A DNA stretch of 64,000 nucleotides from Symbiodinium natans (lineage: Eukaryota; Sar; Dinophyceae; Suessiales; Symbiodiniaceae). The first letter of the stretch is position 1. Every line of letters begins with the position of its first letter. This document shows positions 37,001-49,397 of this stretch, piece after piece. The notes under the pieces are model-generated. The model worked only from the letters and a program-made list of their open reading frames with translations, did not search any database and was not told where the DNA came from. Made by a program: the position numbers and the translations under genes. The stretch lies in assembly GCA_905221605.1 (NCBI GenBank), contig CAJNDS010002854.1, positions 1 through 64,000 of the forward strand, written 5' to 3'.

Positions 37001-38421
37001 TTGTGTGCCGCTAGGTCAACATTGACACTCAACCAACTTTAAAGTGGAGCCTTGAGGCCCTCGTCTGGCGGGCCCACGACTCCAGGGCCTCGGGGTTTCA
37101 GGCTTGGGGCATTCTTAAAGCTCAGGGATTCTTGTCACCGTCCAGCGTTGACGATGGTCGCAAGCATCTCGCAAGCACCAACTGGATCTTACTGCTATTT
37201 TTGTTGGCTCCTTCTGGCGTTCCAGTCTAAGTCTGATTAGTCGAACAAGCCTCACATGCAAAGCCGTCCTCAGCTACAGTGCGACTCTGCAGGGCGTGAC
37301 TTGACGCGAACCCCTAAGCTCTCACCTGGTTTCCTTTCTTAATGGATCCCTGCTCCAAGGCTTCGAGGCAAAAAAAGCAGCTACCCTCCGATCTCAGGAT
37401 CTTGCAGAGGTATTTCTCGTAGTAGGGGAGCATACCTGATCCCACAGGGAGCGTCGACAATTTAAGCAGGAAGTTGCTGTGACAGCTCAAGATATCAAAG
37501 CAAGGTTTTTCCATTAACATCCCATGTTTTTCGTTACTGACATGGTTTTGGAGTCTACCATGTTTGCGGTACGTCATAAGCATGGAGAGCCAAGACATCT
37601 GTCACGTAATTTCACGAGCAGCCAGGAAAATATGAACTCGGCTTGGCCTCCGTGATGAGGAATTGGAGCTGAGTATGCTCTGTCCATGTACACATGCTGC
37701 CTTTACGAATGGTCTCAGCAAACTTGCCGCGTCCAATTCAACTCAGCAATAGCTGCTGCTAGCCATATTTCGTGCCTGTCCATGCTATGCTTCAGGAAGT
37801 TCGATGTGCTTCGCAGGCGAAGCTTTGTAGCTGTTTCGTTGTGCTGCACACGCAGCTTGCATGGAGCCCGTGGCGTGCTCCTCTTTCAGTACTGGCTGCA
37901 CTTACCATCTGTGCCCATTTTTGCCCCATCCTAAGACCCCAAGACTCCAAAAGGACATGTCCGCTGAAGGGTACCTTTCTCCCGCACCGTAGCCAGCATC
38001 TCGGCTCGAATGCGCTCACCTTGGCCGACGGGAACTCTGCGGGTGTCAAGAAGTTCGGGCTTCAATATGCCCGAAACTCCACGAGCCAATAGCCCCTCTG
38101 ACCTTGGGAGCCCCGACGATCAGGGCAGCCTTCGCTCATGAGCATGGTCCTGCCATGAAGCTCACCCGGCTACGGTAGGCTTTATAGGGTTTCGAGTTTA
38201 CGGCGAAATGCAGGCATCAAATTGCATCGTACTGCTGGCTGATGCCATTATCGGCGCCTGCAACTTGATCCCGAGCCCTTGCGCTCCCCAGTTCGATAAG
38301 CTCTATGCGCCGACCCTGGGCATGAGATCCCGGTAAATCCTAAGCTTACCATGTCGCAGCTTGAGCTCTGCCTCTTCTGGGCCAGCGCCATAATCGGGTA
38401 TGTCTCAGCCGGCTTCTCCTC
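28071..38421 (-). CDS. RPN7: 26S proteasome non-ATPase regulatory subunit 6 (RPN7), ~25 exons
   Basis: Rpn7/PSMD6 is a PCI-domain subunit of the 26S proteasome lid. Minus-strand exons: 38350-38421, 37975-38019, 37326-37435, 36109-36141, 35761-35813, 35243-35297, 34956-34979, 34713-34766, 34464-34511, 34235-34286, 34077-34105, 33703-33747, 33398-33460, 33048-33080, 32689-32724, 31914-31937, 31511-31571, 31161-31221, 30911-30967, 30493-30529, 29921-29973, 28838-28880, 28569-28613, 28338-28372, 28071-28113 (TAG). From 36141 on, all phases close: 984 nt, 328 codons. Family landmarks in order: IRDALLAKATFFNRIGDK, GDWERRNKLKVYEGIYLM, TFTATELVEFK, ESYFYCRYKEF, QFLASYRSVKLEAMA, EFGVSAHFIDNELS, SGKLTCKIDKV, KQGDLLLNKMQKLS. 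Every acceptor is AG|G. The three 5'-most exons fit the Rpn7 N-terminus but their joins are uncertain, and the initiator Met was not found. Expected total, about 390 residues, matches the family. Confidence 0.93.
29979..30082. repeat. (GGCTTGGGC)n minisatellite abutting an RPN7 acceptor
   Basis: A 9-bp unit repeated about 11 times without visible change. On the coding strand it reads (GCCCAAGCC)n and ends within a few bases of the AG before exon 29921-29973, where a polypyrimidine tract would be expected. Confidence 0.95.
33680..33700. repeat. 21-nt C run immediately after an RPN7 donor
   Basis: On the coding strand exon 33703-33747 ends GAG and the intron begins GT followed by 21 G. Confidence 0.95.
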
Positions 38422-39055
38422 CTTCACGGCAGGGAGCAAACAAAGGGCTAGGTTCCCAAGCGCTCAACGACCAAATCTCGAACGCCTAGATCCTGAAGTC
38501 CTCAAGCCCCAGGACCAAGCGCCTACGCACTTGGTAAGTTCGAAGAACCCCTACAAGCTTTGAACTCTCAACTGACTCTCAAACCCAAACTAAACTGGAA
38601 GATCCAACACAACATCCCGCCTCAGGGAAAAGAGTATGACTCATCACTTAAACTCAAAACACTACTGGTGGTAATTAAGGTCAAAGGTCAGAGCCTCCGG
38701 CGGCCTTTCTGCCATGACCTTGGGGAAAGGGTGCCAAATGCAACGTTCACACACCACGGGTTTCCAAAAGCTCCTCACGTCCAAACCCTAAACCCCCATC
38801 CGAGCATCTGTTGAAGTGGCCCCCCCCCCTCAACACTGCAATAAGAAAGGCAGGGCGCCGCAATAAGAAGACCATGGCAATGTATTGGTTCTCCATGAAA
38901 AAGAATGGGAATGTCCGCCGACCCCTGCTTTAGCGGGGGAGGCGTCAGTGAAGACCCATTTGCCCTCATGCCCAAATTCCCCCGCCCTCACCCCCTCCAC
39001 CTCACCCTTACCCTGTTAGGGGCTCCAGCGCTGTTTTAGGGGCTGCGGTGCATGC

Positions 39056-39765
39056 CGGACCCCCCCCCCCGCCCACCCCTCCCCCCTTCCCACCCCCCCG
39101 CCCTCACCCCTTATACCCCTCACCCGTGTGTGTCAGCAGTTTGGGGCATGCGGACCCCTTCCCCCCACCTCACCCCTACCTTGCCTTTTTGCTTGGAAAT
39201 GAAGTTGAGGGGCTCCAGCGCATGCCCCGGCCCCCCCCCGCCCCCCCCCCCCCCCCCCCCCGCCCCCCCGCCCCCCCCCCGCCCCCCCCCCCCGCCCCCC
39301 CCCCCCCCGCCCCCCCCCCCCCCCCCCCCCCCCGCCCCTTTCCGCCCACGCCCCTTCTCACCCCCTTCGCCACCTTTGGCCCCGCCCCCCCCCCCCCCCC
39401 CCCCCCCCGCCCTCACCCCTGCCCCATCTCAGGGTTTAGGGCATGCCCCGGACCCCTACCCCCCACCCCCCCGGCTTCCCCAACGAAGTGTTCGAGGGGC
39501 TCCTTGATGCCCGACCCCCCCCGCCCCCCCTACCCCCCCCCGCCCCCCCGCCCCCCCGCCCACCCCCGCCCCTCCACCTCCCCCCTCACCCCTTTGCCTC
39601 TGCCCCCACTCCCATGCATGCCCGACCCCCCCGCCCCCCCCCCCCCCCCCCCCCCCCGCCCCCCCCACTCCGCCCCGCCCCGCCTTCGCCCCTTCACCTC
39701 TGCCCCCAACCCCCCCCCACCCCCCCGCCATCACCGCTTACCCGCCACCTCACCCCGGTTCGGCT
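39056..39765. repeat. C-rich low-complexity tract
   Basis: About 700 bp dominated by C runs broken by CCCCG, CACCCC and short unique words such as CATGCC and GGGGCTCC, which recur several times (39053, 39208, 39497). The long proline-rich ORFs through it are artefacts. Confidence 0.95.
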
Positions 39766-40200
39766 CTCCTGGTTAAGGGGGTTGAGGGTTTAGTGGGGTT
39801 TAAGGGTTCAGGGTTTCGAGTTTAAGGTGTGAGGTTTAGGGTTTAAGGTTGCGTGCCAACTCCCTGCGCGTGAAGACTCAATGTTTCGCCCCCCCTGAAC
39901 TCTAGAACCTATGGATATATGTAAGCGCAATGTAGGGGGTGTTTGTGTAAACCCTAGGGCCTCCTGTCGGGGTCGGCGGCATTGGCGGTAGCCATTAAAT
40001 CGGGCAGCGCGAGGTCCCCAAAGGACCGAGCAAATGCGGACCTTTTAGCCCGGGTCGTCCCGGGAATAGCCTTGCTGGCCTCTGGCCTTCTGCGAAGCAG
40101 AATTAGGCCGGACGCCAGTGCCGCCGACCCCCGCGTGCCGCCGGTGAACGGTTTTTTTTTCGTGGTTTTTTGCGTCGCCACGGAGGCCCCCAGAGGGCGC

Positions 40201-40515
40201 GCATCATGAGCATCAGCGGGTCCAGCCCGGGACCCCCAGGCGCGCATCAGGAGCATCAGCGGCTCCCGGGGCGGGACCGCGCGGGGGCATCAGGAGCATG
40301 ATGCCCCCCAAAGGGCGGGCATAAGCGACGTGTCTAAGCCCGGGGCTAGGAAAAAGGGAGTTTAGGGGCCTTATAAAGTGCTTAGAAACGTTAAGGGAGT
40401 CTCGGAGCCTCAAACGCTTAGAGATTTGAAGGGAGTTCAGGGGCCTGAAAATGCTTAGAAACTTAACGCTTAGAGATTTTAAGGGAGTTTAGGGGCCTCA
40501 ACATGCTTAGAAACT
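40201..40515. repeat. inverted copies of the CTGATGC core, then a ~35-bp repeat
   Basis: GCATCATGAGCATCAG at 40201-40216, GCATCAGGAGCATCAG at 40244-40259 and a third copy near 40287-40304 are the reverse complement of the core at 1-600. From 40355 the unit GGGAGTTTAGGGGCC...GCTTAGAAAC recurs four times with small changes up to 40515. Confidence 0.8.
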
Positions 40516-43182
40516 GCTCGCCCCGGGCTTCTGCGTGCGCTGCCCGCCCATGGGCGCAGCCCCTTAAAATATTGAAAACAATAGGAATGTAGTGAATCTC
40601 TATTAAAGCTGAATAGCAAAGTATTGATTCGGAGCAGGACACCCCCCCCCCTCCCCCCCGCGCCGGGCCTGCCATAACTGTGGTCCCTTTTTGTACATGT
40701 GGTGCTGTCTTTGCCGGGCAGAGCCCATAAGGGGGTTACTCAGGAAAGAATGAAAACTTCTCTCCTCCAGTAAGGCATCACATAAGAAATCCTAGCTTTA
40801 TGAAGGGCCTCAGCCTTTAGCAAAAGCTTCGGCTTCTTGAAAGCCTACAGAGTCCTACAGACAGATTTTACCCGTAATGGAAAGTAGTCTTGCCGCGGGA
40901 TTTTCGACGAAAAGAATCTTTAAATGTGGAGGTATTAATTAATCAGATGTGCGGATCAGGCATCCCAAGGCACCAAACCCTGAACCAAAGAAAGTGCTCT
41001 CAACTGACTCAACTCCTTGCCTCAGTACGGATCAGAATGACAAGATAAACATGAAGGAGTTCTTCTAGACCTCTGGTTAGGGGTAGTCTTACCTTCACGG
41101 GCAAGGGTTTAGACTAGCAGGGCTTAGCTAGTCACTGCAGGCCTACACCTCAGAGCCGCCAGGTCTGCAGCTCTGGAATCTAGAACCCTCTCTTACTAAG
41201 AGGCATTTGGCATCATTGAGCAGTGCCCCCCAGACTAACTTTAACGAAAGAGGCTTGCAATGCGGAAGGGCGCTGCCGTACGTGGCTATCCTGCTCCACA
41301 AGAGGCGTAGAACCCTGCATCCTGCGGCTGCTAAATGTTCACACGACCCTGCCGAAGTGTCTGAAAGTGCGAAGCCTCGCGAAGCTCTGCCGATCTGCCG
41401 AAAGTTTCAGGATAAGGCTCGGTATCAGGAAAGCTTAGCTGATCCTAGCCCACTGAGGACAGCGCTGCAGCTAGCCGCTAGCCTGAATTCTTGGCCTTAG
41501 GGTGACGGGTGTCACCCGCCCTTTCCGCTATTCTTCCAAGAGCCAAGAAGCCAAAAAAGCCAAGACCGAGGCTTTGAGGTTTGAGCGAGGTGCAAGAAGG
41601 TAGTTCGCTGCAAGCGGCTCTGAGCTCGGGCCACTAAAGAGGCCCCTAGGCCCCTAGGCTAGTTTCAGGGCATGGGCGCTTCAGGATTCTGGAGCTTCAT
41701 TTTAGATCTCAAGGGTTTCAGACTTGCTCGACTCTATGTCCCTAGACTTTGAGATAGGATGCAAGCGGATGGACAGCCAGTGTGCCACCACACACCACCA
41801 ACCGGCTACTCATGAGATGTATCCTCCCCCGCCCCCCAAACTGTGCTGAGCTCGCTGTAGCCACTGTCGCCCCGACCTGGGGTTTCAGGGTTTGGGCTCC
41901 AGGGAGGTCCACGGGCCCAAGAGTGTAGTGGAGTTCAACGGGGTCCAGCAAGTCCTTCTTGGGTGAATTGTGTCTCTTTTTGTCGTGCACGCGTGAGGAG
42001 CACTTCCTTGCACTAAGCGCAGGTCTGCATGGAGGGCTTGCCCCAGACAGCAGTAAAACCTGAAACTCAGTTTGGCTCCAACCACTGGGAGCCCTATCCG
42101 CGCAGACCTCCGAGAATTCGCGAGGCTCAGAGGGCCCTCACCTGGCAGTGTAAAGAGGTGTTGCAAACTGAGCAATTCGAATATGCGCGGAGGAAACCCT
42201 TCCCTAACTTCCACTCCCTCTCGGCAGGCCTGGCAACCTTGTAGGGATAAGGTGCGGCCTGGACGGCCTCGGAACCTGGAGGCAGAGCAAAAGCACAGGC
42301 CAGGGTGTTACTGTGCTTCGGGCTCGGACTAGAGAAGTGAGGTGCCCCTATTCACTGCCAATGCCCGCTCAACCCACGGAAGGCTGTCAATTGTCGAAGT
42401 CCGGATTCCGGGTCATGCCTTCTCGATTGTTTGGGTCTACTGTTGGTTTGGGGTCTAAAGGGTTTTGAGGAAAGATCTCCTGGATTCTCCTGGGCAGCCC
42501 GGCTGTAGTAGTTCGGCGGCACAGTTCGCTGACTGCGCTGGCTTGACTCGCTCGTGGAGAAAGACCTGGGCAGCTTGTGATATCTTCTGCAAGACAAATC
42601 TTAATCTTTTATAAACCCAGAACTTGAGATCTGGTTTTCCTGTTCGTGTGGTTCGGCAGGTGAACGGTGAGACCAATGCTGCTCTACATCAGCAAAGAAC
42701 CCCCAACGTAAAAAAACGGGGAATCTATGGACTGAGGAAGAAGCCCACGGTAGACAAACCTTTAAACGATTAACTTGTTTAAACCTCCATTGAAAAATGC
42801 ATCCGGACAAGTCTTCAGGTTTTAAGTAACGATGCTTTTCCAGGCATTAAGAATCCGCCCAAAGCTGATGAAGGCCTGATGGAGGCGAGGTTGGAGCCCG
42901 TGTTTTGGGGCTCAGTCTGTCTCTACAAACATCGCAGTCATGCACGCGCCATCACGCGTGTCAACCTCCGTGATGCTTGCATGACCACGGCCGGCGTGTT
43001 GTGCCAATGTCGTGTTCCCAGCATCTTCGCAAAACTCGGGAGGGAAGCTGTGCAGAACGTCAGCGCGGGCTTGAGAAGGCGACTCTTACATGGAAGGGAA
43101 TCACACAAAGCTTTACAGCTAACTGCATGCTGTTGACGGTCAATTTCCTGCTTCTGGGGATGTGACGACATTGACGTAACAC

Positions 43183-46100
43183 CGCGAAGCCACGGATGCA
43201 ACAATGCCTGGCGAGCAAACTTTGACCAAGTCTGCCTCAGCTGCCATATACTGTTGTGATATGTTATGCATGTTTGTGCTGGATCCTGTTGTTTGGGAGT
43301 GGAAGGCAAGAGATCAACAATGTCGAAGAACCATCACTGTAGCCATGGCGCTAAGCTGGGTCATGTTGCCATGGAGTCTCAGAGAAGCAGGCGCGCCGAG
43401 TAGCAATTTGCTTCTAACCCAGGAATGTCCGATCACAACAAGCTCCACCTGCTCGGCTGTTAGCCGATCACCCGCTCGTACCTGCAGTAGACGCAGGATG
43501 AAGTCCTTAGCAGATTGTTGCAGAAAGGAGGTTGCGGAGCTTCAGGGTCTACGCCTCATGTCATCAAAACCGAAGTTTGGCTCTTCTTCAGCACAGTGGG
43601 TGAGTCTTGTTGCATTCCAACCATAGCTCTGATTGTGGAAATTGGTCGTTGGGTCGTTGCTGCCTTGCCGGAGATCGACGACCGACGAGGTGCGAGAGAA
43701 ACAAGACGCAGACCCAATACATTCCCTACGAAGAACCTGGTGAAAATCGAGTTTGGATTGCTCGGAGTTATTGAGCCATCGCATTGTTTTGCCGGCATAC
43801 CTACACCTTGTTCGAGTCAAACCAGCACCCGAAGCTCAAGCCTCTCCTCCAACCCCAAAACTCTAAGCCACAAAGCAGTTCTGAGGTGGAGGCCTGTGCA
43901 CCTGCAGAGACCGCCCGCCACCGGTCGTCAGCGAAGCTCACATCCCTCTCAACGATCTGGCGATACCTCCGAATCGCATTCCAAGTTGCTGCCTTCAGCC
44001 CTTTATCCTACACACTCCACACTCGGGGTTTGTGGTGTGCTAAGCCACTAAATCTGGCATTGCTTGGGCTCCCGGCAGTTTGTGAAGCACTGGATTGAAG
44101 AAAGGCAGCGCACCACTGAGGACAACAAAGCAGATCACCTGGCTTCTTGTTCTGTGCTGAGGATGTAGTTGCACATGCAGGGTCTTCGGAGCTGAATGCT
44201 TAGAGCCTGTCAAGTTGGTGTGTCAGTAGTCTACTCGGGACTGCCTGCTAGAGACAAAATCATCCCTAAAATCATCCCTAAAATTTTAAAATCATCCCTA
44301 AACATGGGTAACTTGCGTCCTAGCCCTCACACCCAACCATGAAACTCTCAAGCTAAGTGAGGCAAAAAAACACACAACCAAGCCCCGCACCCCGACAGCC
44401 CAGATGTCTATCTCGCGGCCATACTCCTCACCGAACTTTGCAGAGCATCAGGTTCAGCATTGAAACCCCCAACCCCGAATCCTGAAACTTTAGACTCTCA
44501 ACTTTTCAAATCCTACGCATGAAGCCCTGGCACGACTCTTGGACCGAGACTTGAGTGAAGACCTAGGATTCTTGAGGCCGCGCCCTGAGAGGCGCAGAGC
44601 TTCGTAGAGCGTCGTAGAGCGTCGTAGAGCATCGTAGAGACCCGCAGTGCTGTCCTCCTGTTTGATGACCTCCGGCGCAAGGTAGAAGTCGGAGCCGCAG
44701 ATTGAGGTCGACCTCGTGTAAAGAGCTGCATGAGGCGCGTTTTGCCATCTCTTGTCCCGTCTCTTTGGACGTGTGTCTGTTGCTCGCTGTTGGAGTTGGG
44801 GCTGATAGGTTCTGTGTGGGCTCTTCGGTCCAAAGGTCTGGGTGTGTGTGCCGACCAACAGGCGTGGGCAGGACCGCTACAAAAACCATGAAAGTTCACC
44901 CGAAGCCCTCACATTGAGGTCTCTGGCTTAAGCAGGATAGTGCTTCGTGGTTTCTCTCAGCCCTTGGACCGCTGCCGAGGGAGTCGGCGTGGAAAGTCTC
45001 GGGAGAGCCTGAGAACGGCTGCTCAGCTTTCTGATTTGGGGGGCTTGGGGCCTGTCGGGCGCTGGGCGCTGGGTTTCCGGTTAGTCTTGGACTTTGAGGA
45101 AACTTCGACGAACCCGAAGTCAGGCACTTGAGCCAATGAAGGCCTGCATGAGATGTCCCTCTCACCCTTTCGGACAAAATCAGACAAGTCGAGCCGAAGC
45201 CCCAGACTGCGACAAAACCAGCCCGGCATGGTCGTCAGCCCCGCACCGTCTTGCACTGCCGGCGTGCTCGATTCTCGCTTTCTGAACTCTCTAGGCAGTG
45301 GTGGTGCATGGTCGGGCAATGGACACAGCGAAGTCATGGGCCGCGCTTTGGCAGATGGCCGTTTTGGCTCGGCAGCCCTACATTGGTCGGCATCTCCCCT
45401 CGACCTCTCCGGTGAAGCGCCAGGTTGAACAGGTTGAATAGGTTGAACTGCGCTGCACTTCTCTCCTACCGTGCGGACTTTCTGCGGACGAAAAAGCCTC
45501 GGTTCCAGCAGCTCCACAAGCTGCATGGCTGGATCGCAAGTGCACCCATGAACACGGACCGGGGGCCCTAGAGAGAAAGTACGAGTAGTGTGTATACTGT
45601 ATACTGGTTTGTGGTATACGGTTCAGGGGTTAGAGCCGTGAGTTCCCGACACTTGCCAGCAACTGAGGATCAACAACTTTCAGGGGCACACAAAAGGAAT
45701 AGGGATTCGATTGGCGAGGACAAATTGGGCCCCAGCTTTGCCAATCCAAAGTCGGAGACCTTGATGTCTGTGTTGCTGACCTCACAGACCCACTTCCCTC
45801 GCTTCCCTATGGTCGGGTCAAGAGACTTCAGACAGATGGTGTCGAGATTCAGCATTAGGGTTTAGAGGCTTTTGGGGGAGTTCGGGATGCGAAGCTCGCG
45901 CGGACTCCCCCTATCTCAAAAGTTGCGGCGTGGTGTTCGTTCTTTGACACCACGCTCAATTGTGTGCTTACTCCCATTCTGAGGCAGGGCGAAGCAAAGC
46001 CAAACTGACATGCAACGTAGATGCAGCATGTGCAGAAGTGCAAGCCAATGTGTTTTTTGCATCGCAAAGACACCATAGGCAACAACCGTCCCCACAAACC

Positions 46101-48862
46101 TTACAACTCCGAAGTCTGAATCCTGCGCTGGGAAACCGCATCCAAGAACCCCGAACCCCCCCCCTCCGACCTTAATGTACCACTGTGCCCCCTATTGATT
46201 GGTATCTTAGACGCGTGTCCAACGACCCTGAAAGCACACTGAACCACAAACTGGTAAACCCTTAAAGCCCTTTGAACGGTGAACCCATCCCGAGTCCCTT
46301 TCCTGCCTTGCTCACCAGGAGAATGTTCTCCTGAGCCCCGTGCGCCAGGATTTCGGGTTTGGGTTTTGGTGACAAGGTGCGAGAAGTTCAGAAATTCTGA
46401 GAGCTTAAATCCCCGGGGAGGGGGGGGGATGGAGGTTCTTCAAAGGAGAAACAAAGCGCAAGAGCGCTCTTTCTGGCGCCCATCCGGGCCCATGCAAGCC
46501 CATCCGGGCTCCCAGCCGGCTTGAGGTCCCGATGCATGATGCCCTTCCCGTGGATGAACTCCACCGCCTCGAGGAAAAGAAAAGACAAAAACAGGTGTTA
46601 CAGCGCCGTTGTGCTCTTTAAACGTTCCAGCAGCATGCTTCTCTCTTGCCTGGAGGAGGTTCTTCACCAACAGTTTGGAATCTGGCTCCTGGACCACAGA
46701 AGATTCAGGAACCGATCAACCCGTTAACTAAACCCGAAAGCCGAGAAACTTCGACCGGGATGAATCTCTCAAATCCCCAAGCCCGTGTCCCTTGAAACCC
46801 TGCGTCCCCGAAACTCTTTAACATCGACACCCTAAACCCGGAGCAACATGAAGCAGGGCGTGCCGAGTAGAAGCGCTTCTGCTGGATGCGATCATACCTC
46901 GATGCACTAGGATTTATGGATTTTGTGCTGGGCGGCCAGCTGGTGCCCGCTTTCCAAGGGCCCTCAAGGGTCGAGGCCTGCAGTTGGCGCTAAAAACTGA
47001 AGTCAAGGCTCAAGGGCTCAAGGGCTCAAGGGCTGAAAGTCTCAAAGTTCCCTCGGCCCAGCGGAACTATCGGAACTAAACATGCCATGCGGCGCTAGCA
47101 AAACTGAACTGTAACAAGCATCTGGTCGCGCAGCCGCGCAGCGTTAAGATTAGGTGCACAAGAAGCAATAGCGTCACGTTCGACTCGGACGAACGCTCAG
47201 GAACATGAACAGGAACTTCACTCCAAGCCGAAAGTCTAGCACAAACCTTCAGAACCCTCCCACTACAAGTACAAGCCATCTGCTGGTCTCAGTGGCAGCT
47301 CACCACCTTCACAGAGCTCCAAGACCTCAGGGCTGCATAGAGTTGATGCTTCAGTACCCGTGATTTCCATGGGCAATATAGGCCGAAACCCTAAGCCCTA
47401 AACTCAAAGCAGGGGGAGCTTGGGGTTCCGGGTCCACAGGACTGGGCTCGTCCACTGGGATCCGCACCACAGCAAGCAGAAGGCTCTCACTTGAGCAGGT
47501 TCATTGCACGCCGGGGCACCAATCGGATTGTGTTGGGCGTGGACTCGTCCATGTCGATGAGTCTGATGATGCTGGAGTGATGGTTGATGGCCTTCAGGCG
47601 CGGGAGCTAAAACCGCTAACACTTAAGAGCGCAGAGCTCTCTGAAGCTCGGAGCCGGAGGCAACTCCGGGGATGTGGCTGCACGTCACAGCTTTGCCCTT
47701 GGAACGCCTATGTACACCACGTTTAAGGCTTAGGGCTGTTTTCTTTGCTTCGCAGCCCCTTCGACATGTTGAACTTGAAGACCTGACACTCCTTCCTGCC
47801 GTTCATGAGCCTTCTACCCCATGGCGGGGCGCATTCGTGGTTTATCAGACAAGGAGCTTCTGCAGCTGCAGTTGCAGCCCAGCCCAAACCCTACTCAACC
47901 CACAGCGGTCGCACTTTCAAAGGCTTCCTCTCAGCGGCCCTGTTCCCCCCCCTTGTCTCGGCTGGCCTTCATGATGGCGATCTCCTCCACGATTCGGGTA
48001 TACGAAGCCTCTGCTCAGGGCTGAGGGTTGAGAGTCACATTGCCAACCCCATCTGTAAGTCACCAAAAGCCCAAAGACCATCATAGCCTGATGTCCTCGA
48101 TATCAGTGTTTGGGGTGCTTATGGTTGTGGATTCATAGGATGTATTGTATTACTTAGGCTGAGGCCTGCCAGAGAAGCTTTTGGGCTGCCCTGCACATCA
48201 CACAACTGCAGACACCCGGGCCACGCCTTGTCACCGGTGTAGGTTGTTATCGCCTGCACGGAGTCTATAAGGGCTTTTGCAACTGCCCTCGGATATAGAG
48301 CTAAGAGTTTCGGGAAAGGTGGTTGCATGTCATGCAGCATGCAGCCACTGCCGGGAAGCACTGACTCTTGGCTGCCAAGGGGGCGAATGCATACTGACGG
48401 GCTCTGGTGCAAAGCCACGCCACGCCTTCTCAAAGAATGCTCCATTGCACCATCCCCAAAACGTTGTCAGTAGAACTACAAACGGTCCAACAGAGTCCCT
48501 GAAAATCCGTCAAAAATCCCAGCACACTCTACACTTTCAGTACACACGGTCCCTGCATCACTGCCGGATGCGCCTTAAGAGCAAAACGCCGGTCAGGGTT
48601 GTCCCGGTACGTGCACAGGTACACAGTGGAGAACTTGCCGGTGCCAAGGACATTGTCCTGATGGGGGAATGCGGTTGGAGGTGTTTTGCGCCTCACGACT
48701 TGGGAACGGAAAGAGGTGAGCATCGTAAAGCAACTTCTGCACCCATGGTCACCAGTCCTCATCGACATCGAACTTTGAATCGAAGCTGACGCTTTGTGGC
48801 AGGACAAGCCAGTCGCCATCGGTCCTCGCAAGTTGCGGGCCACTTGTGCGTAGGAGCGAGGC
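43183..48862 (-). CDS. CAMK-like Ser/Thr protein kinase, at least 16 exons
   Basis: Minus-strand exons 48761-48862, 48574-48657 (G-loop LGTGKFSTVYL, Lys in FALK), 47967-48008 (helix C, IVEEIAIMK), 47520-47591 (INHHSSIIRLIDMD), 47297-47325 (VLELCEGGEL), 46864-46897, 46650-46688, 46517-46567 (GIMHRDLKP), 46316-46330 (ENILL), ~45731-45780 (KVSDFGLAK), 44658-44712 (GSDFYLAPEVIKQ), 44391-44426 (EYGREIDIWAVG), ~44091-44138 (VICFVVLSGALPF), 43902-43966 (FADDRW), 43449-~43526 (AKDFILRLL, GDRLTAEQ), 43183-43207 (ALLHPWLRG). The first nine exons total 468 nt with phases closed. All catalytic residues are present (Lys, Glu, HRD, Asn, DFG, APE, DxW, Arg), so it should be active. LELCEGGEL and DDxW are CAMK-group features. 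No EF-hand was found, so CDPK is not shown. The N-terminus and any tail past 43183 are unresolved; exon ends near 45731, 44091, 43902 and 43526 are approximate. Confidence 0.92.
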
Positions 48863-49397
48863 CTGTACATCTGAAATCCTACCGGTCCTACCCTCCGAGA
48901 CCCTGAGACCTGTTCCGAATTCTCCCGCCTCCAAGTTCCAGGAGACCGAGGATTGTTTAAAGGCTCATGGGGCTGACCAGGGCGTAAACTTTGAGGATAT
49001 GGGGCAGGGGTTCGGGGATTGGTGACCGAGGATTGAGGATGAAAGGGTTTGGGATTTAGACGCTCGACCTTGCGGGCTCGGGTCAACCAACAGTTTGGGG
49101 CTTGGGAAGGTTTGGAGAAGGGTTTGGGGAGCGCTTGGGCCAATTTTGGGTCTCAGAGCTCCTCAACCCTACGACCCTGACCCGATGTAGGCTGCTGGCT
49201 GCACGGGGCAGAGGAAGCTGTTGCCCATGGCTCTTTCGGCCAGGAACCCTGGTGAGATCTTATAACGTCTTAACAAATTTGGCATCGTCTTGAATCGAGA
49301 TAAGCTGGCGTGGTTATGCCAAAGCTGCCGGATGCTCTAGTTTTAAACGCTTGTGCAGGTTTGGTTCTTCTCGGGCGCGGATGTGCACACACACCAC

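Larger units (their letters stand above)
38422..43182. other. mostly non-coding interval between RPN7 and the kinase
   Basis: Contains the C-rich tract (39056-39765), repeats (40201-40515), a shorter C run near 40643-40660 and telomere-like words. Open minus-strand pieces near 41920-42010 (SPKKDLLDPVELHYTLG) and 42490-42590 (SQAAQVFLHERVKPAQSANC) could be C-terminal exons of the kinase or chance; I could not fix their phases. Confidence 0.4.

Noticed and set aside
39048-39793. Proline-rich 116-242-codon plus-strand ORFs
   Set aside because: Read through C runs; proline richness is purely compositional.
32951-39849. True interstitial telomere array
   Set aside because: Telomere-like words are isolated or in pairs and mutated; no long perfect run.
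43183-48862. Calcium-dependent protein kinase (CDPK)
   Set aside because: The kinase domain is CAMK-like, but no EF-hand loop was found downstream, so only a CAMK-like call is supported.
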